A stretch of DNA of 38,911 bases from Pseudomonas sp. K2I15 (GCF_002204795.1 NZ_NIXO01000057.1:1-38911); one strand, 5' to 3'. Counted from the first letter of the stretch, positions 1 to 8,005 are shown. The notes: a model not told the origin generated them from the sequence alone. Made by a program: numbers and translations.

Positions 1-2
1 GT

Positions 3-308
3 GGCGGGGTATTGGGCGCAAAGGTGGCGCGTGGTTTGTGTAAGTTAGTTTTGGGTATTGCTACTAAAGGGAAAGGTGATAACAAACGGTTTTGGGGCAG
101 AAACCAACTGATCGACAGATACATGCGTTTGAGTCTGATTGTCGACTTTCTTTCACTGCCCAAGCTGCACATCAGAAGAGGGGATGTGACGGCGGCAGAG
201 CTGGCGTCTGTTCCCCTGTCGCTCAAGCGTTGGGCGCTGTGGCCGTATCGTTTTGGAATGGTTGGATTTGTAGGTGCGGGGCTCTGGTACGTCTGGATTA
301 AATGGTAG
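3..308 (+). CDS. Hypothetical protein, 5' end cut by the window edge
   Basis: I do not recognise this gene. The frame is open to the first base of the window, so the start is probably missing; the first in-window start-like codon is TTG at 12. The visible ~100 residues are basic and end in one hydrophobic segment (about the last 20 residues, RFGMVGFVGAGLWYVWIKW), so a C-terminal membrane anchor is likely. It is followed by a 113-nt gap with a LexA-type box and a hairpin before the next gene. An identical copy runs off the opposite edge at 38604-38909. It could be spurious, but the composition and the hydrophobic tail look gene-like. Confidence 0.45.
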   Translation, partial: GGVLGAKVARGLCKLVLGIATKGKGDNKRFWGRNQLIDRYMRLSLIVDFLSLPKLHIRRGDVTAAELASVPLSLKRWALWPYRFGMVGFVGAGLWYVWIKW

Positions 309-324
309 TTCTTGTAAGAAAATA

Positions 325-340
325 CTGTACATACATACAG
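325..340 (+). promoter_or_regulatory. LexA (SOS) box candidate
   Basis: CTGTACATACATACAG fits the CTG-N10-CAG LexA pattern and differs from the idealised CTGTATATATATACAG at two positions. It lies 82 nt before the start of the PPC-domain gene at 422. TTGTAA at 313-318 could be a -35 element partly upstream of the box, so LexA would occlude the promoter. A mirrored copy is at 38572-38587. Confidence 0.65.
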
Positions 341-360
341 CTTTGTCCTACAGTCCATCC

Positions 361-402
361 CAGGTGACCGGATGTCACCGGTCACCTGAGCTTCAATTTT
401 TT
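361..402 (+). terminator. GC-rich hairpin followed by a T tract
   Basis: Arms CAGGTGACCGG (361-371) and CCGGTCACCTG (378-388) pair perfectly over 11 bp around a 6-nt loop. A run of T follows after a short spacer (397-402). It could terminate the upstream partial gene, or act as a leader attenuator, because it lies between the LexA-type box and the start codon at 422. Confidence 0.5.
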
Positions 403-421
403 AACTATGGATGGATAAAAA

Positions 422-1864
422 ATGAAATCTAAAAAAGCCTTTGTATTGGGCGCGGCCATGATGGCTGCCAGCTTCGTTTCGGCCTTCGCCCTGGCCGAGC
501 AATACCCTTCCACCGTCAGCGCACAGGCGCTCAAGCCTGCATCGGGCTTCGACCTCAAGCCGGGCGGCACGCTTCACGCCGAGCCGCTTTCCGAAGAACT
601 CGCGAAGCAATTCAAGGACGCCATGAACGCCGGTACACCCCCGGTGCTCAAGCCGGCCAGCAAGGCCGGCATCACTGAAACCGTGGTCAGCGAACCGAAG
701 AAGCCCAGCCAGGCCAAGCTGAAAGCGGCCGCCGCCGATTTCGTTCCGCTGTTCCCGACCCTGGACATCAACACCCTCTATACCATCACCGAAGTGCAGG
801 CCGGCCAGGAGTTTCCTTACCACTTCAACTTGCCTCACAGCGCTCGCGTGCTGGTGCAGTTGATCGGCCAGAGTGCCGGTGCCGACCTGTCGTTGAGCCT
901 GTTCCGGGATGACGGCCAAGGTGGCGATCCGGTGCTGCTGGCGACCTCCGATAACCCGGGCAATGCCGACGAATACATCGATGGCATCCTGCCCGCTGGT
1001 GATTACTACTGGTACATGGTGGCCAACACCGCCGACAACGCGCAGTTCAGTTTTGGTGTGGCGGCAGACACCAACGTGGATGCCTATGAACCCAACGACA
1101 CCCCGCAGACCGCCTTTGTGCTGCCGGATGCGTTGAACCAGGTTATCGGCAACCTCGACAACGCCAACGATGTCGACTACTTCGACTTCAAGTCGACGCG
1201 CGGCCAGAACGTCGCCCTCTCCTTGAAGGAGGGTCGCGAAGGTACGCGTAACCAGTGGATCCTCGATCGTTTTGATGGCAGCAATTGGGTCGCCGTTCCA
1301 GCCGGTACAAGCGTGAGCCTGTCTGGCGCAGCGGGTTTCACCGCCAAGGTGCGGGTGCGCGCCAACACCGCCGTGGCGCAGGACCCTACCGCGCAGTACA
1401 AGCTGACGCTGGGTTCGTTTCCGCGTCTGAACAGCAACAGTGTGACCGGTGACAACATCGTCAGGATTCCGTTCTCGATGTCTTCGACCGCCACTCAAAC
1501 CGCTCGCCTGTTGAACTGGAGCACCCAGTGGTCGGATACCACCGGCGTGCCATTGCCGGGCATCACACCGGTGCTGCGGGTCGACAAGCGTTTCTATGAC
1601 ATCAACTATCACTGGGTTGATTACAAGGCCACGACCAACAGCGCCGGCACGTCCTCCGCGACAGCCACGCTCGGTACTTGCAACGGTGACTACCGCGCCA
1701 TCTTCAACGACAGCAGCACCGGCGTGTCTTACAAGTGGGACACCACCTTCAACGAAGGCGGCTGGCGCATCGAGCTGGATGAGTTTCCCGGTGTTGGCGT
1801 AGGCGGCAGCAATGTGCAGTACGTCAGCCTGGGCCACATTTGTACCCAGACCATTATTCACTGA
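422..1864 (+). CDS. Secreted pre-peptidase C-terminal (PPC) domain protein
   Basis: A 480-residue exported protein. Residues 1-26 form a Sec signal peptide (MKSKK, hydrophobic core, then FALA before EQ). Residues ~115-215 and ~220-330 look like two beta-rich bacterial pre-peptidase C-terminal modules; the second opens with the typical YEPNDT (222-227) and VDYFDF (251-256). The last ~130 residues are not recognised and contain two cysteines (LGTC and HICTQ) that could pair. No protease catalytic domain is visible, so this is a stand-alone PPC protein, probably periplasmic or secreted. The start is the only ATG before the signal peptide; the ribosome site is weak (GGATGGA). A LexA-type box lies 82 nt upstream. 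An identical copy lies at 37048-38490. Confidence 0.85.
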   Translation: MKSKKAFVLGAAMMAASFVSAFALAEQYPSTVSAQALKPASGFDLKPGGTLHAEPLSEELAKQFKDAMNAGTPPVLKPASKAGITETVVSEPKKPSQAKLKAAAADFVPLFPTLDINTLYTITEVQAGQEFPYHFNLPHSARVLVQLIGQSAGADLSLSLFRDDGQGGDPVLLATSDNPGNADEYIDGILPAGDYYWYMVANTADNAQFSFGVAADTNVDAYEPNDTPQTAFVLPDALNQVIGNLDNANDVDYFDFKSTRGQNVALSLKEGREGTRNQWILDRFDGSNWVAVPAGTSVSLSGAAGFTAKVRVRANTAVAQDPTAQYKLTLGSFPRLNSNSVTGDNIVRIPFSMSSTATQTARLLNWSTQWSDTTGVPLPGITPVLRVDKRFYDINYHWVDYKATTNSAGTSSATATLGTCNGDYRAIFNDSSTGVSYKWDTTFNEGGWRIELDEFPGVGVGGSNVQYVSLGHICTQTIIH

Positions 1865-1884
1865 TGAGGTTGTTCAAGTAAGGC

Positions 1885-1915
1885 AAGGGGCAGTCCGCAA
1901 GGGCTGCCCCTTTTT
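1885..1915. terminator. Rho-independent terminator in a convergent gap
   Basis: AAGGGGCAG (1885-1893) pairs with CTGCCCCTT (1904-1912) around a 10-nt loop, and TTTTT ends at 1915. On the other strand the stem is followed by T-poor sequence and preceded by A's, so it mainly serves the PPC gene. It may also serve the convergent gene ending at 1919. Confidence 0.8.
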
Positions 1916-1918
1916 GCG

Positions 1919-3016
1919 TTATTGCGCCAATGCCAGCTTGAGCGGCAAGCGTGCCATGCCCGTATTTGTCAGCGAGCCCAGGTACAGCCAGTCACCGTAT
2001 TCGCGAGCGGTGGTGATGGGCGAGTAATTACCGCTGCTGCCATCCTGCAGGTTGGCGATCACCTTGCCGTTCACATCCAGCCCCAGCACAAAGGCCTTAC
2101 GCTCGATGGGTTTGGGCACCACCATCAGTGCCCGCACCATGATCTTGCGCATCAACGGGTAGCCGGCAAAACCGTCAAGCAACGGGTTACGCGGTGAGTA
2201 CAAGGCGACCCAGAACCGGTCCTCGCCGTTGAAGCTGAGGTTGTCCGGCAGGCCCGGCAGGTTGTCGATAAACAGGTCGTGGACCCCGGCCTTGTCACCC
2301 TTGAGCCAGTAGCGGCTGATGCGATAGGCGCCGGTTTCGTTGACCAACACATAGTCTTCGTTCGGCCCCAGGGCTACGCCATTGGCGAATTGCAATTGAT
2401 CCAGCAGCACCTCGGTGTGGCCGTTGCTGAAGTCATAACGCAGCAGCCGGCCATCGCCGCCGTGTTCGATCACCGCCTCGCCGTCTTCCCCATAACCCCA
2501 GCGGCTCGACGCATCGCTGAAGTAGGCATAACGCCCGGCGGCGTCGACGGTCACGTCATCGGCAAAGCCAAACGGCAGGCCGGCGGCGCTGGTGGCCAGG
2601 GTGGTGAGGTTGTGTTGGGCATCGAGGGCGAGCAGGCCCTTGATGCCGTCAGCAATGATCAAGCGCCCGTCCGGGTGCAGGGCCAGGCCGAGGGGGCGAC
2701 CGTGGGTGTTGGTGAGTTCTTCGAGGATGTGGCTTTCGGGCGCGGTGCGGATGATGCGCCCGTCATGCAGGCCGGTGATGAGAAAACCTTTGCCATCCAG
2801 CAGCAAGGCTTCGGGCCCGGTGATGCCCTGGGCGCCGGTTCTTTTTACCTCCTTGAGGCGTTGGTTTTCCGCGTAGGGCCCGTCCTTCATGGACGGCGCC
2901 TTGGGCGGCGACCAGTTGACCGGTTGCACCCTGGTGGGCATCAGCAGCAGGAAGGCGACGATGGTGATCAGGATCAGCAGGACTAAATGACGAACTTTCC
3001 TAGGACGGGTACTCAT
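1919..3016 (-). CDS. Strictosidine synthase/SMP-30-like beta-propeller protein
   Basis: A 365-residue protein. It has an N-terminal signal anchor (basic MSTRPRKVRH, then ~18 hydrophobic residues) followed by a six-bladed propeller of the strictosidine synthase-like/APMAP/SMP-30 superfamily. Supporting motifs are GRPLGLALHPDGRLIIAD, FADDVTVDAAGRYAYFSDAS, FANGVALGPNEDYVLVNETG and DNLPGLPDNLS. Members are often lactonases or esterases; the substrate cannot be read here. I chose the ATG at 3016 because AGGAG sits 5 nt before it and it overlaps the TGA of the upstream desaturase gene (ATGA). Reading further upstream in the same frame gives only low-complexity Pro/Arg/His sequence. The overlap means translational coupling in a two-gene operon. 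The identical copy is 35896-36993. Confidence 0.85.
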   Translation of the reverse strand: MSTRPRKVRHLVLLILITIVAFLLLMPTRVQPVNWSPPKAPSMKDGPYAENQRLKEVKRTGAQGITGPEALLLDGKGFLITGLHDGRIIRTAPESHILEELTNTHGRPLGLALHPDGRLIIADGIKGLLALDAQHNLTTLATSAAGLPFGFADDVTVDAAGRYAYFSDASSRWGYGEDGEAVIEHGGDGRLLRYDFSNGHTEVLLDQLQFANGVALGPNEDYVLVNETGAYRISRYWLKGDKAGVHDLFIDNLPGLPDNLSFNGEDRFWVALYSPRNPLLDGFAGYPLMRKIMVRALMVVPKPIERKAFVLGLDVNGKVIANLQDGSSGNYSPITTAREYGDWLYLGSLTNTGMARLPLKLALAQ

Positions 3017-3690
3017 GACGACTCCTGGTTGTCGGTGTGTTTTGGCTCCCAATGCAGGGTGCCGAACAGGTAGTCCATCAGCGGCAGGACGATATTGAAA
3101 TTGCGCCCTTGCATCAGTTCGCGACGGTGATGCAGGGCGTGCAGGTGGTGCATCTGGCGGATCCACGGCAGGCGGGCCACGGGGTGGTTGGGGTGCAGGT
3201 GTTCGCAGGCGTGGAAGATTTCGTAGAGCAGGTAGCCGAGGATCATGCAGCCGGCGAACAGGCCGGCGACGTTGGGGTTGAGGTGGTTGAGCAGCCACCA
3301 GGCGGGGAGGGTGATGGCCAGGCTGTGAAGCAGGATGAGCCAGGCGGGGAAGAGGATGACGCGCCAGTCTCGCGGGCTGTCGTAGGTCATGTGGCCGGGG
3401 GTGAAGAAGCTGTGGTGGTCGCCGGTGTGGCGGGCGTAGAACAGGCGGGCGAAGGTATGTTTGTGGTGGCCCAGGTGGCGGTGGACGAGGTAGATGCACA
3501 GGTTGAAAAAGATCAGGGTGAGGGGGATGGTCAGCCATTCCAGGGGTTGTATGTGTTGGGGGGTGGACCAGAACAGGGTGATGCAGAGCAGGCCATAGCC
3601 GAGCACGAAACCTGCGTGGAGCCACGGGTTGTAGTGGGGTTTGATGCTTGCGCGGTAGGTGGCGCGGAAGGCCTCGGTGGTGTGGGTCAT
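3013..3690 (-). CDS. Fatty acid hydroxylase/sterol desaturase family protein
   Basis: A 225-residue integral membrane di-iron enzyme of the fatty acid hydroxylase superfamily. The histidine clusters that bind two irons are visible: HRHLGHHKH, HTGDHH, HACEHLH and MHHLHALHH. They sit between hydrophobic segments (about residues 25-45, 50-70, 115-135 and 140-160). It probably hydroxylates or desaturates a lipid; the substrate is unknown. It is the first gene of a coupled pair with the propeller protein, so the two may act on the same lipid or lactone. The coding strand is very C/A-rich at its start, next to the dispersed repeat. The identical copy is 35222-35899. Confidence 0.87.
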   Translation of the reverse strand: MTHTTEAFRATYRASIKPHYNPWLHAGFVLGYGLLCITLFWSTPQHIQPLEWLTIPLTLIFFNLCIYLVHRHLGHHKHTFARLFYARHTGDHHSFFTPGHMTYDSPRDWRVILFPAWLILLHSLAITLPAWWLLNHLNPNVAGLFAGCMILGYLLYEIFHACEHLHPNHPVARLPWIRQMHHLHALHHRRELMQGRNFNIVLPLMDYLFGTLHWEPKHTDNQESS

Positions 3691-3797
3691 TGGGGGCGCT
3701 CGGTGTTGTTTTTGTTGGGGGGTGAGCTTAGTTGGGATTGGGGGTTTTGCTTGACGTGGCGGCCTGTGGGCCGACCAGGTTGTTGGTTTGTGTTGAG

Positions 3798-4614
3798 TAC
3801 ATATCCGTTGCTGCGGTAATGGCGGCTTAGGGTTCCGCTCTTACAGCGGGTCACTTTTGGCAAACGCCCCAAAAGTAACCAAAAGGTCTTTGCCCCACCA
3901 CTCGGTGCCTCGCCTAGGCTCGGCATGCCCGCACTCCGGCCCGATTCCGCGGGCCGCCGCGATGGGCCATCCCTGGCCCAGCGCGGCTAAACCGGCGTCT
4001 TGCCGATTTACCCGCTCCACCGTGCCTACTTGCGGCCATCGTGGTTGACGGGGCCCGCAGATCAAGATCAAAAACAGATCAAGGGCACGGCGGCCTGAAA
4101 GCCGACCTGAGTGTTAGAAGCAAAGGCAAGGGCAAGGTCTAGAGCGAAAGCAGAGCTGCTTTTCTGTGGGAGCGGGCTTGCTCGCGAAGAACCTGAGGGC
4201 GCCGCGTTGAATCAGAAAACCATCGTCATCGTTAACGACCTTCGCGAGCAAGCCCGCTCCCACATTTGGACCGCGTTCGCTTTTGCTTTTGCTTTTGATC
4301 TACACCACTCAAGCCGGCCGGTAGGCCGCTGTGCTCTTGCTTTTGATCTTGATCTTAGGCGCCCCGTTAAACCACGCTGGCCGAACGCAGGTAGTACGGA
4401 GCGGGTAAACCGGCAGGACGCCGGTTTAGCCGCGACGGGGCAGGGACGCCCCGTCGCGGCGGCCCGCGCAGTAATACCGGAGCTGAGGGCACACCGAGCC
4501 TAAGCGAGGTGCCGAGTGGTGGGGCAAGAGCGTTTTGCTTACTTTTGCGCTTTTCAAAAGTGAGCCGCTGTAAGAGCGGAACCCATATCAGCCATAACCA
4601 AAATAACGGATATA
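3798..4614. repeat. Dispersed palindromic intergenic repeat, copy A
   Basis: This fills most of the 939-nt gap between 3690 and 4630; I see no gene here. It is a nested imperfect palindrome. The ends are TACATATCCGTT and AACGGATATA. The next layer is TTCCGCTCTTACAGCG...CGCTGTAAGAGCGGAA, then arms containing GGCTAAACCGGCGTC... and its complement, then AGATCAAGATCAAAA with CGGCGGCCTGAAAGCC and their mirrored forms. A REPIN (4166-4263) sits at the centre. Copies B (16123-16919) and C (34297-35114) share this plan. Several short open frames inside it are by-products of the repeat. It resembles the large intergenic repeat families reported in P. fluorescens genomes, but I cannot assign a family name. 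Confidence 0.9.
4166..4263. repeat. REPIN (inverted REP doublet) inside copy A
   Basis: GTGGGAGCGGGCTTGCTCGC at the left is followed, after a ~50-nt loop, by its inverted partner ending GCAAGCCCGCTCCCAC. The loop contains AACCTGAGGGCGCCGCG and ATCGTTAACGACC, also found in copy B. This is the typical REP-doublet form mobilised by RAYT-type transposases. No RAYT gene is in the window. Confidence 0.9.
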
Positions 4615-4629
4615 CCCCCAAAACCCAGC

Positions 4630-6033
4630 CTACAACTGCGACAGCAGCAACCCCTCAAACTCCGCCTGAACCCGTACCTCGTCACAATGCGCCACATTAA
4701 ACCGCATAAAATCCCGCAACCCCGGCTCATACCCAAACAACGCCCCCGGCGCCAATACCATCGCGCGTTTCAACCCCGCTTCAGCCAACCGCTCACCATT
4801 AACCCCGGCCGGCAACCGCGCCCAAATAAACATCCCCCCCTCAAACCCCATCGGCAACTCACACCCGCAACGCCGAAGCCACTGCTCAACCCGCCCCCCA
4901 GCCTCAAGCAACCGCTGAACCATGCGCTTGCGATGCCTGGCATACCCGCCCTCACTCAGCAGCCGATAAACAATCTGCTCAAACAGCTCCGACGTAATCC
5001 CGCCGCTCATCAACTTCATATTGGTCAAATTCGCCGTCAACTGCGGCGCCGCCACCACATAACTGACCCGCGCATTCGCCGTCAGCACCTTCGAAAACCC
5101 CGACAGATACGTCACCTGCTCCAATCCCGCCAACGTCGCCAAACGCGGCGGCGGATTAGGGTGCAAATCCCCGTAAAGATCATCCTCGACGATATGGCAG
5201 CGATACTCCCGGGCCAACTGCAAAAGCCGAAACGCTTGGCTCGGACTAAACGAATGCCCGGTCGGGTTATGCAACACACTGGTGGTCAGATACAGGCTGG
5301 GACGATGCTCCGCGAGCAATTGCTCAAGCGCCACAAAATCAAACCCATCAGGCCGCCGCGCAATCGTCACCACCTTGACCCCATGCAACGCCAAATTGGC
5401 GTGGAAGTTGAAATAACACGGCGCATCCAGCAACACCGTGTCCCCAGGCCGCGCCAGCAGGCGCATGAGCATGTCCAGCCCTTGCACCGTGTTGGGCGTG
5501 GTGATGATCTGCTCCACCGGCACCGACAACCCTTCACCGTGCAGTTTCTGTTGCAACGCCTGACGCAACGGCAGCAGGCCCGCCGGGGTGCCCAGCCCAG
5601 CGATGCGCAACGTGGGAGCGCGCACTGCGCTGCGCATGGCCTGGCGCAACACGTCGCAGTCCAGCCAGTCTTCCGGCAGGTGGCCGCCGCCAGGGCGCAG
5701 GTCGCCTTGGGCCATGGCCAGCGGACGGCGCAGTACGCTGAGCAAGTCCTGAGGTAGCAAGTCGACCCACGCGCTGGACGACGGCTGTGCCAGGCTGCTG
5801 GCGACAAAGTGCCCGCGGCCCTGGCTGGAGGTCAGCAGGTGACGCCCGCGCAGGCGATCCAGCGCTTCATTCACAGTGAATTTTCCGACGCCCAGTTGTG
5901 CCCCCAGCTCACGCACCGACGGCAGTTTGCTTCCAGCCGCCAACTCGCCTTGCTCAATCGCATGGGCCAAGGCATCGACGATCTGCTGCACCTTCGGCGC
6001 TCGGTCATGAAAGTGAATCGCGGGAATGGGCAT
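4630..6033 (-). CDS. MocR-type (GntR-HTH/aminotransferase) regulator
   Basis: A 467-residue PLP-dependent regulator. Residues ~10-80 are a GntR winged helix (LPSVRELGAQLGVGKFTVNEALDRL, then SQGRGHFVA). Residues ~110-460 are an aminotransferase class I fold with HNPTGH (255-260), EDDLY (283-287) and the PLP lysine K315 in SGFSK. MocR proteins usually sense an amino compound or PLP and control an adjacent gene. Here the divergent neighbour is a LysE-type exporter, so the pair probably forms an efflux switch for an amino acid or related amine. I chose the ATG at 6033: it begins the GntR domain, and sequence upstream in frame does not fit the family. The last ~700 nt of the coding strand are G/T-rich compared with the start. 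Confidence 0.9.
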   Translation of the reverse strand: MPIPAIHFHDRAPKVQQIVDALAHAIEQGELAAGSKLPSVRELGAQLGVGKFTVNEALDRLRGRHLLTSSQGRGHFVASSLAQPSSSAWVDLLPQDLLSVLRRPLAMAQGDLRPGGGHLPEDWLDCDVLRQAMRSAVRAPTLRIAGLGTPAGLLPLRQALQQKLHGEGLSVPVEQIITTPNTVQGLDMLMRLLARPGDTVLLDAPCYFNFHANLALHGVKVVTIARRPDGFDFVALEQLLAEHRPSLYLTTSVLHNPTGHSFSPSQAFRLLQLAREYRCHIVEDDLYGDLHPNPPPRLATLAGLEQVTYLSGFSKVLTANARVSYVVAAPQLTANLTNMKLMSGGITSELFEQIVYRLLSEGGYARHRKRMVQRLLEAGGRVEQWLRRCGCELPMGFEGGMFIWARLPAGVNGERLAEAGLKRAMVLAPGALFGYEPGLRDFMRFNVAHCDEVRVQAEFEGLLLSQL

Positions 6034-6058
6034 CGTAGTGTCCTTAAGTTTGCCGCCA

Positions 6059-6074
6059 ACTTTACCGGTAAAGT
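6059..6074. promoter_or_regulatory. Perfect 16-bp palindrome between MocR and LysE genes
   Basis: ACTTTACCGGTAAAGT is a perfect dyad located 26-41 nt upstream of the MocR start and 90-105 nt upstream of the exporter start. Its position in the 130-nt divergent gap suggests an operator for the MocR protein. Many known MocR sites are direct repeats, so binding by another factor is possible. Confidence 0.55.
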
Positions 6075-6163
6075 CTGCGCATATATCCGTGGAGTTTACC
6101 TGCCTCTGGCGCGACGTGCGCCCTAGACTGCAAGCCTTACTTCCTGCTGTGAAATCCCACGCC

Positions 6164-6799
6164 ATGGCCACCGCGCTGACGCTGTCTTCGTTCCTGTATT
6201 TCCTGCTGTTGTGCACCACCCTGGCGTTCAGCCCCGGCCCCATGACCTTGTTGCTGCTCAGCCTCGGCCTCAAAGACGGCCTGCGCCGGTCCCTGCCGGC
6301 ACAGTTCGGCGCGAGTGTTTCCTACCTGGTCTCGATCCTGATCTTTGCCGTGGGTTTTTCCGAACTGATCAAGGATTACCCGCTGATCACCCGGATCATC
6401 CAAGTGGTGGGCGTCGCCTACATCCTTTACCTGGCCTACAAGCAATGGACCAGCAGCGGGGTGACTATCAAGACCTCCGACCCAACTCCGGAAAATGCCC
6501 GCAGCCTGTTCGGCAAGGGCCTGCTGACCGGGCTGTCGAATCCCAAGGCGATCATCCTGTTCAGCGCCGTATTCCCGCAGTTCGCCGCCATCGGCCAGGG
6601 CAGTGCCGCCGCCGATATAGCGATCCTCGGCCTGACCTTCCTGCTGTTGCAATTCGCCAGCGGCTGCCTGTATTGCTATTTCGGCCAGCGCATCAAGCAC
6701 GTACTCGAAAACCCCAAGCGCCGGGTGCTGCTGCAAAGGGCCACGGCGGTGCTGCTACTGGGCGTGGCGTTGATGTTGGCCCGGGGCTTTTCCAACTGA
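6164..6799 (+). CDS. LysE/RhtB-family amino acid exporter
   Basis: A 211-residue inner-membrane protein with about six transmembrane segments. It carries the LysE/RhtB hallmark near the N-terminus (FSPGPMTLLLLSLGLKDG) and the later GLLTGLSNPKAIILFSAVFPQF motif. It exports amino acids or small amino compounds using the proton-motive force. I chose the ATG at 6164 because it directly precedes the first hydrophobic helix; an in-frame GTG at 6149 is possible, and no strong ribosome site supports either. It is divergent from the MocR gene, which probably controls it. Confidence 0.88.
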   Translation: MATALTLSSFLYFLLLCTTLAFSPGPMTLLLLSLGLKDGLRRSLPAQFGASVSYLVSILIFAVGFSELIKDYPLITRIIQVVGVAYILYLAYKQWTSSGVTIKTSDPTPENARSLFGKGLLTGLSNPKAIILFSAVFPQFAAIGQGSAAADIAILGLTFLLLQFASGCLYCYFGQRIKHVLENPKRRVLLQRATAVLLLGVALMLARGFSN

Positions 6800-6878
6800 A
6801 GGCCAGCTTATGAGCGGTAGTGGCGATCTGCCGTTGCCCTGATAGACTTCGGGCATTCATCCAGGATCAAGCCAGACC

Positions 6879-7937
6879 ATGCCAGCCGCAGGAGGAAAGG
6901 GACTTTCGCTCGCCACACGCTTGTACAAGTCGCGCACCCTGGGATTAACCCTCGGGTTTATCTGTGTGGCCGCCGCCATCTATCCGCTGGGTAAGCCCGT
7001 TTGGGTCTGGGTGGTGATGGTTGCCAACGCCTTCATCTGGCCGCATGTGGCTTACCAATGGTCGCGGCACTCAAAAAATTCCCTGCGTTCGGAACACCGC
7101 AACCTGCTGTTCGACTCGTTCTGCGGCGGGTTCTGGGTGGGCGCCATGCAGTTCAACCCGCTGCCCAGCGTGACCACCTTGTCGATGATGACCATGAACA
7201 ACGTCGCCATCGGCGGCCCACGCTTCATGCTCGCCGGCTGGGTGGCCCAGGCGCTGGGGATCGGCGCCTCGATGCTGGTGTTCACCCCGGCGGTGACGGC
7301 CCTCACCAGCGAAGTGCAGCTCTACGCCTGCCTGCCGATCCTGATGCTCTATCCCCTGGCCCTGGGCTGGATCTGCTACCGGCAAGCGATCACCCTGGCC
7401 CGGCACAAACGCGAGTTGCTGGCCCTGAGCCGCACCGACAGCTTGTCGGGCCTGCTCAACCACGGCGCCTGGAAAGACCATCTTGAAATCGAGTTCCAGC
7501 GCTGCCGCCGCGACCAGCAGGGCGCTGCCATCGCGCTGATCGACATCGACCACTTCAAGACCATCAACGACACCTACGGCCACGTCACCGGCGATATTGT
7601 GCTGCGCCAGTTGAGCAAAGTGCTGCGCCAGAACCTGCGGGCCACGGACCTCGCCGGGCGTTATGGCGGCGACGAATTCTGCGTGATCCTGCCGGGCATG
7701 CCCCTGAACCGCGCCACCGAAGTGATGGATGCCCTGCGTGACCGCTTCAACTCCCTGGCCTACGCACAAGACCCGACCTTGCGCGCCAGCTTGAGTATCG
7801 GCCTGGCGCCGTACCGGCCGGCACACGGTGACGCCACCAGTTGGTTGAACGATGCCGACCAGGCCTTGTACGAGGCCAAGAGCAGCGGGCGCAACCGGGT
7901 GAGTTCAGTGCAGGGAAGTTGGTTGAGGTCGATCTGA
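6879..7937 (+). CDS. MASE2-GGDEF diguanylate cyclase
   Basis: A 352-residue membrane diguanylate cyclase making c-di-GMP from two GTP. Residues ~15-120 match the MASE2 sensor (YKSRTLGLTLGF, SEHRNLLFDSFCGG, NNVAIGGP), with about five membrane segments to ~residue 170. A GGDEF domain follows. The active-site loop is canonical (RYGGDEF, residues 261-267). An RxxD inhibitory site, RATD at 254-257, lies five residues before it, so the enzyme should be active and product-inhibited. The domain order matches AdrA/DgcC-type enzymes, which promote cellulose and biofilm. The 79-nt gap before it holds no obvious promoter or strong ribosome site. It stands alone between the exporter and the peptidase genes. 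Confidence 0.92.
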   Translation: MPAAGGKGLSLATRLYKSRTLGLTLGFICVAAAIYPLGKPVWVWVVMVANAFIWPHVAYQWSRHSKNSLRSEHRNLLFDSFCGGFWVGAMQFNPLPSVTTLSMMTMNNVAIGGPRFMLAGWVAQALGIGASMLVFTPAVTALTSEVQLYACLPILMLYPLALGWICYRQAITLARHKRELLALSRTDSLSGLLNHGAWKDHLEIEFQRCRRDQQGAAIALIDIDHFKTINDTYGHVTGDIVLRQLSKVLRQNLRATDLAGRYGGDEFCVILPGMPLNRATEVMDALRDRFNSLAYAQDPTLRASLSIGLAPYRPAHGDATSWLNDADQALYEAKSSGRNRVSSVQGSWLRSI

Positions 7938-8005
7938 GGATCAACAAATTGTTTATTGTCAGGTAGGGTGGAGCGCTACCTTTCAACAAAAACAAGGATC
8001 GGTTC

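Larger units (their letters stand above)
1..4583. repeat. Left arm of a perfect 4583-bp terminal inverted repeat
   Basis: This stretch is the reverse complement of 34329-38911; position x pairs with 38912-x. All genes and translations are identical in the two arms, and I saw no mismatch in the stretches compared. The first mismatch is at 4584 (C here; the partner 34328 is T, so A would be expected), just after the shared TAAGAGCGGAACC. The arm starts at the window edge, so its true outer limit is unknown. The break lies inside the dispersed repeat at 3798-4614, which suggests either recombination through that repeat or an assembly join made there. Confidence 0.97.

Noticed and set aside
401..1861. 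486-residue antisense frame opposite the PPC gene, and its mirror at 37051-38511
   Set aside because: It is a shadow of a GC-rich gene with a clear signal peptide and domain on the other strand; the translation has low-complexity Val/Gly/Arg/His content.
1919..3625. 568-residue version of the propeller protein starting at 3625
   Set aside because: The extra ~200 residues are Pro/Arg/His low-complexity read out of frame across the desaturase gene. The ATG at 3016 has a good ribosome site and an ATGA overlap.
4279..4300. Possible CRISPR-like or microsatellite array (GCTTTT hexamer repeats) inside the dispersed repeat
   Set aside because: Only three or four degenerate units without spacers; it is part of the A/G- and T-rich layer of the palindromic element.
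1..4583. Linear-replicon telomere (terminal inverted repeat of a linear plasmid)
   Set aside because: The arms carry ordinary chromosomal genes, the gene at the edge is cut in mid-frame, and no telomere hairpins or terminal-protein genes are visible. Misassembly or inverted duplication explains the symmetry better.
4111..4621. Open frames in repeat copies A, B and C (for example 4111-4503, 4367-4621, 16811-17032, 34986-35225)
   Set aside because: They lie wholly in the palindromic repeat, recur on both strands because of its symmetry, have no ribosome site or family resemblance, and are broken differently among copies.
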